Origin: Bog-756 sp963699085
Lineage (GTDB): Bacteria > Actinomycetota > Acidimicrobiia > Acidimicrobiales > RAAP-2
Length of the DNA stretch: 64,000 nt
Assembly: GCA_963699085.1 (NCBI GenBank)
Contig: CAVOTH010000003.1
Span: forward strand, 1-64,000
Reading direction: 5' to 3'
Shown: positions 60,128 through 64,000 of the stretch, one piece after another
How the letters are laid out: every line of letters begins with the position of its first letter
Numbering within the stretch: position 1 is the first letter of the stretch
The notes under the pieces: model-generated
Database searches by the model: none
The model's input: the letters and a program-made list of their open reading frames with translations, nothing else
Told to the model about the DNA's origin: nothing
Made by a program: the position numbers and the translations under genes

Positions 60128-60637
60128 TCAGATCCAATATCGGAGAATCGGCTTCCCGTCCTCTCCGATAGCCCGGCCCTCAAAGATCCCATCGCATCGC
60201 TCGATGACAGCGGCCGACCCCACGTTGTCCTCATCGCAGATGACCAGCAGCCGCTGGATCCCTTCTTGGCGCCCTATGGCCACCGCTTGGCGAAGAATCT
60301 CGGTGGCGTATCCGTGCCGCCGAAATGCAGGCAGCACGCCAAAGCCGATGTGGCCTCCCTCACGGGCGAGCCACTCGTTGAGTTCGAATCGAATAGAGAC
60401 CCGACCGACGAGCCTCCCATCGACCGCTGCGGCGAGGAATGCGGCACGAACCCTGTCAGCAGGAAGGTCCACACCGGTCCGGATCCGCTCTGTTCCCTGG
60501 ATCCATTCCAGCCACTCCATCCCCTCCCGGTAGTCCAGCAGAAAGCGGAAATTGTCTCGGACGAAGTCCCGATGCGCCGCCACTGCCGCTTCCTCGTCCT
60601 CGATCTCGAACGACCTCAGAAGTAACGCCATGGTCAC
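60128..60637 (-). CDS. GNAT N-acetyltransferase
   Basis: 169 residues from GTG 60637, or 167 from ATG 60631. LLLRSFEIEDEEAAVAAHRD begins the fold; the acetyl-CoA loop is GFGVLPAFRRHGYATEILRQ and the C-terminal part LLVICDEDNVGSAAVIERCD. It resembles the COG3981-type predicted acetyltransferases. Substrate unknown. Forms a pair with the downstream GNAT gene 45 nt away; the two share little sequence, so they are not a recent duplication. Confidence 0.82.
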   Translation of the reverse strand: MTMALLLRSFEIEDEEAAVAAHRDFVRDNFRFLLDYREGMEWLEWIQGTERIRTGVDLPADRVRAAFLAAAVDGRLVGRVSIRFELNEWLAREGGHIGFGVLPAFRRHGYATEILRQAVAIGRQEGIQRLLVICDEDNVGSAAVIERCDGIFEGRAIGEDGKPILRYWI

Positions 60638-60710
60638 GATGGTATGTGGGACTCCGTGGGCCGGTTCGTTGGCGTTCGTGGAGCGCCGGTGGTTCGCCGT
60701 CCGGTTCTGC

Positions 60711-62456
60711 TCAGGCAGGGGGTTGGGCGAACTGGGCGATGGTCGGGCCGAAGGTTCCCGCTACCGTCACCGATGGAGCGCCCGCCGGGGCGGTGGTCGG
60801 CGAGCCGGGCGGATCGCTCAAGACGAGGTCGGCGGCCGGTGCCGGTCCGGCTACATAGCGCGAAGTGAACATGAACGCCCAGAGCGGTTGGACCTGGGGG
60901 TCGTATCCGTCGTCGATCAATTCGAGGATCACCCCTGCGGCCACCGGCCACCGGTCACCGTTGGCGATGACCACGACGACCCGCTTGGAGGGCGAATGTC
61001 GGAGCTGGTGGGTGACGAACGACGTGATCGTCGTGATCTGCGGGTCAGCTGCCGAAGCATCCCAGGGGACGTGGCTCGCCTCCCAGGCGAAGACGGCAAT
61101 CGGGGCCAGGAGTGCACAGGTGGCCACTCCAGCCAGCACGGGCATCCATCGGCGCGCAGCGAGGCGACGCCGTCCCGCCGTCGCCCAGGCTCCGGCGAGG
61201 AGTGCGATGGCAGTCCAAGCCGGGACCGGGATGAACACCGCCCAGAGCAACAGGTACGAGTAGGTCTGCCCGACGATCCGCATGGCGGCGATCACGGCGG
61301 TGACCAACCCGATCAGCGACATCAGGCCCAAGCCGATGGCGAAGGCGTTCCGTTGTCGCCAGCCCCAGATGATGGCGGCTGTGGCGGCGCCCAGAGTGAT
61401 GACGAGGACCACCTCGCGGGCGGTCGTTGTGACGCTGAACGGGGCCGTCGCCGGGGCGGCGCCGTACGGGACCATGCTGATGGTATTGGCCGCCACGTGC
61501 CACGCCTGGGACAACGTGTGGTTGGATCCGCTCGTGCCGGGTCCGTTCTGGGTGGTGGTGAAGAAGCGGACCAGTTTGGAGATGTTGCCGGGGTGCCCAT
61601 GGAGCTGTTGGAGGGTCGGTGGTATCCAGGCGAGGACGACGACAGCCATCCCGCCAACGGCGAGCATCCACATCACCACTCGCCGACCCCAGGGACTTCT
61701 CGCCTCCGTCCGGGGTTCGGCCACGGAGGCCGATTGCAAGTTGCCAGCGGGCGGTTGGTGATCGCCAGACTGACGGGACCGTGCCGATATCCAGCGCTTG
61801 ACCCGCACGGCAATGCACCCGATCACCGCGCATCCGCCGGAGATGGCGACGATGGGCACCGTGCCGATGTCGGTCTGGACCAGATAGGTGCCGACCAGGG
61901 CTACTCCGACGATGGCGAGAGGCGAACCGGAGAACGCACCGGCGCCGAGTACGAGGAGGAGGAGCACCGCTGGGCCTTCGAGGTTCGGGTTCCAGAGCGT
62001 CTCGACGGATACGGCGCCGAGGGTCAGCAGTACCGCGCCGGTGAACAGCAACGCCCAGCGGGCCGCCCACTCTCCGGCGAAGTTGCGGACGACGGCGACG
62101 GTGGCGACGATCGCCGCACCGTTGACGAGCAGACAGTCGACCAGCAATGACCAGGTATTGCCGCTGCTGAGTGAGTAGGCCGGAGCGAAGAGGTAGAAGA
62201 GCGTCGGACCCAGATGGCTCCATCCGAACCGTGAGTACGGCCCGAGCGTGGCGTGGAGCTGCGTCGCGTCGTGGACACGGATCGCCAGTACCGCCTGGTC
62301 CCCACCGAAGACGAGCGGTTGGCCGGCTGACGCGATGATGTGCACGGTGCCGACGAGCACGGCGACGACGGCGGCGACCGTGGCCAAGGGCCATGAGGTG
62401 AGCGCTCGTCCGATGGCTCCGGCTCGGCCGGCACCGGCTGATCGGCCGTCAGTCAA
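60711..62456 (-). CDS. Multi-pass membrane protein, probable GT-C type glycosyltransferase
   Basis: 581 residues with about ten or more hydrophobic segments. After the first helix comes an extracytoplasmic loop with FGGDQAVLAIRVHDATQLHA and LGPYSRFGWSHLGPTLFYLF; an acidic residue in this loop is typical of GT-C enzymes that use polyprenyl-phosphate sugars. The last 110 residues are a soluble, probably outer-face domain (VVVVIANGDRWPVAAGVILE). No close family is recognisable by eye. DprE1/DprE2 next door make decaprenyl-phosphate-arabinose, so an envelope glycosyltransferase is a reasonable inference. Confidence 0.6.
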   Translation of the reverse strand: MTDGRSAGAGRAGAIGRALTSWPLATVAAVVAVLVGTVHIIASAGQPLVFGGDQAVLAIRVHDATQLHATLGPYSRFGWSHLGPTLFYLFAPAYSLSSGNTWSLLVDCLLVNGAAIVATVAVVRNFAGEWAARWALLFTGAVLLTLGAVSVETLWNPNLEGPAVLLLLVLGAGAFSGSPLAIVGVALVGTYLVQTDIGTVPIVAISGGCAVIGCIAVRVKRWISARSRQSGDHQPPAGNLQSASVAEPRTEARSPWGRRVVMWMLAVGGMAVVVLAWIPPTLQQLHGHPGNISKLVRFFTTTQNGPGTSGSNHTLSQAWHVAANTISMVPYGAAPATAPFSVTTTAREVVLVITLGAATAAIIWGWRQRNAFAIGLGLMSLIGLVTAVIAAMRIVGQTYSYLLLWAVFIPVPAWTAIALLAGAWATAGRRRLAARRWMPVLAGVATCALLAPIAVFAWEASHVPWDASAADPQITTITSFVTHQLRHSPSKRVVVVIANGDRWPVAAGVILELIDDGYDPQVQPLWAFMFTSRYVAGPAPAADLVLSDPPGSPTTAPAGAPSVTVAGTFGPTIAQFAQPPA

Positions 62457-62613
62457 CAGCCATCGGATGAAGCGGGCGAACGGCCGGCCGCCGCTGGTTG
62501 GCCATTGGCGAACCCTAGCCCGATCCGTCCTTCCCGTCGGGAGCTGATCTCGGCTCTACCTGGGGAAACAAGCAGTCTCCCGGACCACAATCCCGACGGT
62601 GGAGTGTCCCGGC

Positions 62614-63375
62614 TCAGCCCGGCATCCGGCGCCACACGGCGCGGGGCAGTTGGCGCATGACGGCGAAGACCCACCGCAGGACGGGCGGCGCGTAGACGAC
62701 ATCGGCCCCCGAGGCGATCCCGGCAACCACCGCGTCGGCCACCGCTTCGGGGGTGGTGGCGAACGGGGCGGGGTCCATCCCCTCGGTCATCCGGCCGACC
62801 ACGAAGCCGGGGCGCACGACGGTCACGCCGACTCCGGACCCGACCAGCGAGTCCCCCAGGCCCTGGGCGAAGGCGTCGAGCCCGGACTTGGTCGAGCCGT
62901 AGATGTAGTTCGCCTTGCGGGGACGGTCACCGGCCACCGACGACAGGACCACGATGCGGCCGTGTCCCTGGGCCCTCATCCGTCCGGCGGCGGCCAGAAG
63001 GGCGGCGGCCAGGCCGGTGAAGTTGGTGGTGATCAGCTCGGCTGCGGCGAGGGGGTCGGACTCGAGGTCCTCCTGGTCACCGAGGATGCCGGCGGTCGCC
63101 AATACCAGGTCGATATCGCCGAACCGGGAGAACAGGTCCTCGATGACGGTCGGGGTGCCGGCGAGGTCAGTGGTGTCGAAGGAGACCGTCTCCACGACGT
63201 CGGCCCCGGCGGCCCGGGCGGCCTCGGCGGCGGCGTCGAGCCGCTCGCTCGGACGTCCGGCGAGCACCACCGTCCGGCATCGGCCGGGGACGAGCTTGGC
63301 CACGACGGCCTGGGCGATCTCGGAAGCTCCTCCGAGGACGAGCACGGACTGGGGGCGCCCGGTGGCGTCGATCAT
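62614..63375 (-). CDS. dprE2: Decaprenylphospho-beta-D-erythro-pentofuranosid-2-ulose 2-reductase (DprE2-like SDR)
   Basis: A 253-residue short-chain dehydrogenase. The cofactor loop is VLVLGGASEIAQAVVAKLVP, the form typical of DprE2; LATAGILGDQEDLESDPLAA, catalytic Ser in VVLSSVAGDRPRKANYIYGS and Tyr-x3-Lys in YIYGSTKSG follow. DprE2 reduces the keto intermediate made by DprE1, completing epimerisation of decaprenylphosphoryl-ribose to -arabinose. ATG 63375 overlaps the dprE1 stop by 4 nt (ATGA), so the two are co-translated. Confidence 0.87.
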   Translation of the reverse strand: MIDATGRPQSVLVLGGASEIAQAVVAKLVPGRCRTVVLAGRPSERLDAAAEAARAAGADVVETVSFDTTDLAGTPTVIEDLFSRFGDIDLVLATAGILGDQEDLESDPLAAAELITTNFTGLAAALLAAAGRMRAQGHGRIVVLSSVAGDRPRKANYIYGSTKSGLDAFAQGLGDSLVGSGVGVTVVRPGFVVGRMTEGMDPAPFATTPEAVADAVVAGIASGADVVYAPPVLRWVFAVMRQLPRAVWRRMPG

Positions 63376-64000
63376 GATGTGGTCGGTCCTTGTGGTTCGG
63401 GTGGTGCGTGGATGGGGACGGGGTCGACGTCGGAGCAGAGCCCGAGGCGGCGACCGAGGTCGGACCGGAGGATTCCGGCCGGGTCGACCCGGGCGCGCAC
63501 CTCCAGAAAGCGTTCGATCGACGGGTACATGGCCCGGAAGGCGTCGGGGCCGAGGCGCGAGTCCTTGGCCAGGTAGATCCGTCCACCGGCCTTCAACACC
63601 TCCTCGTCGAGGTCGTCGAGCAACAGGTCGAGCCCGTCGCTGCCGACCGGCAGGTCGAGGGCAAGGGTCCAACCGGCCATCGGGAACGACAGCGGTCCCG
63701 GGTCGCCCGGTCCGAAGCGCTTGAGCACGGCGAGGAACGAAGCCAGGCGGAGGCGGGTGAGGCGCTCGATGATGCTGCGGACCGTCTCGCCGGCGGCGTC
63801 GGGAACCACGAATTGGTACTGGAGGAACCCGTTCGGGCCGTAGAGCCGGTTCCATCCACCGACTCCGTCCAGCGGGTGGAAGAAGCCGGTCATATGGTGC
63901 GGTCTGCCCAGCTGGCGCTTCGGGGCCTTGCGGAACCAGAACTCGTTGAAGGCGCCGACGGTCAGCGGGTTGAGCAGCCCGCTCGGAGGGGTGAGTGGCA
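63372..64000 (-). CDS. dprE1: Decaprenylphosphoryl-beta-D-ribose 2-oxidase (DprE1-like), N-terminus outside window
   Basis: The C-terminal 209 residues of an FAD-dependent oxidase; the frame is open to the window edge. The match to mycobacterial DprE1 is clear: FHPLDGVGGWNRLYGPNGFL, QYQFVVP, VLKRFGPGDPGPLSFPMAGW, GGRIYLAKDSRLGPDAFRAM. The active-site lysine (Lys418 in M. tuberculosis) is kept in YLAKDSR. The cysteine attacked by benzothiazinones (Cys387) is alanine here (GWTLALDLP, codon 63660-63662). A short Pro-rich tail follows the usual end. Confidence 0.88.
   Translation of the reverse strand, partial: PLTPPSGLLNPLTVGAFNEFWFRKAPKRQLGRPHHMTGFFHPLDGVGGWNRLYGPNGFLQYQFVVPDAAGETVRSIIERLTRLRLASFLAVLKRFGPGDPGPLSFPMAGWTLALDLPVGSDGLDLLLDDLDEEVLKAGGRIYLAKDSRLGPDAFRAMYPSIERFLEVRARVDPAGILRSDLGRRLGLCSDVDPVPIHAPPEPQGPTTS

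Overview
The window is about 64 kb of high-GC DNA from an actinobacterium (Actinomycetota). The evidence is the base composition, frequent GTG/TTG starts, many 1- or 4-nt stop/start overlaps, and the gene order. Genes of decaprenyl-phosphate-linked sugar metabolism (MptB-like mannosyltransferase, DprE1, DprE2) agree. A lineage outside the mycolic-acid bacteria, such as Acidimicrobiia, is my inference and is not proven by the sequence. Strain-like sequence variants inside one gene and dozens of single-base frame breaks in essential genes suggest a draft or metagenome assembly.

Layout. 1-3.1 kb: the end of a zinc alcohol dehydrogenase, an MptB-like GT-C mannosyltransferase and a convergent GNAT acetyltransferase. 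3.2-51.3 kb: one almost unbroken, co-directional information-processing supercluster. Its order is tRNA-Thr, tRNA-Met, rpmG, tRNA-Trp, secE, nusG, rplK, rplA, L10 leader, rplJ, rplL, rpoB, rpoC, rpsL, rpsG, fusA, tuf, the S10/spc/alpha operons (rpsJ to rplQ, with secY, adk, map and infA inside), truA, rplM, rpsI, glmM, glmS, acpS, nnr, a family-4 uracil-DNA glycosylase, tsaE, tsaB, rimI, tsaD, groES, groEL. 51.3-58.4 kb: a small membrane protein and a YbjQ-family protein on the minus strand, then a Nudix CoA pyrophosphatase and a guaB3-guaA-pcrA run on the plus strand. 58.4-60.6 kb: a lower-GC accessory patch with an unrecognised exported protein and two GNAT acetyltransferases. 60.7-64 kb: a minus-strand envelope group with a large GT-C-like membrane protein, DprE2 and the C-terminal half of DprE1.

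How the genes work together. The supercluster encodes transcription (RNAP alpha, beta, beta', NusG), most of the ribosome, elongation and initiation factors, the SecYE translocon, N-terminal methionine removal, ATP/ADP balance (Adk), UDP-GlcNAc precursor synthesis (GlmM, GlmS), the t6A tRNA modification set (TsaE, TsaB, TsaD) and the GroE chaperonin. groESL carries a clear CIRCE operator on its promoter.

Main oddities. A tandem, synonymously diverged 0.92-kb duplication covers the 5' quarter of rpoB. Single-base frame breaks recur in rpoC, nusG, fusA, rpmC, rpsQ, rplV, acpS, nnr, tsaB, rimI, tsaD, guaA and mptB; they look like sequence errors. Long acidic tails are present on three proteins of the peptide-exit region (L4, L22, L29). 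infA probably starts at CTG. rpsJ and rplC are separated by about 350 nt containing a 12-bp perfect hairpin. DprE1 has Ala at the position of the mycobacterial benzothiazinone-target cysteine.
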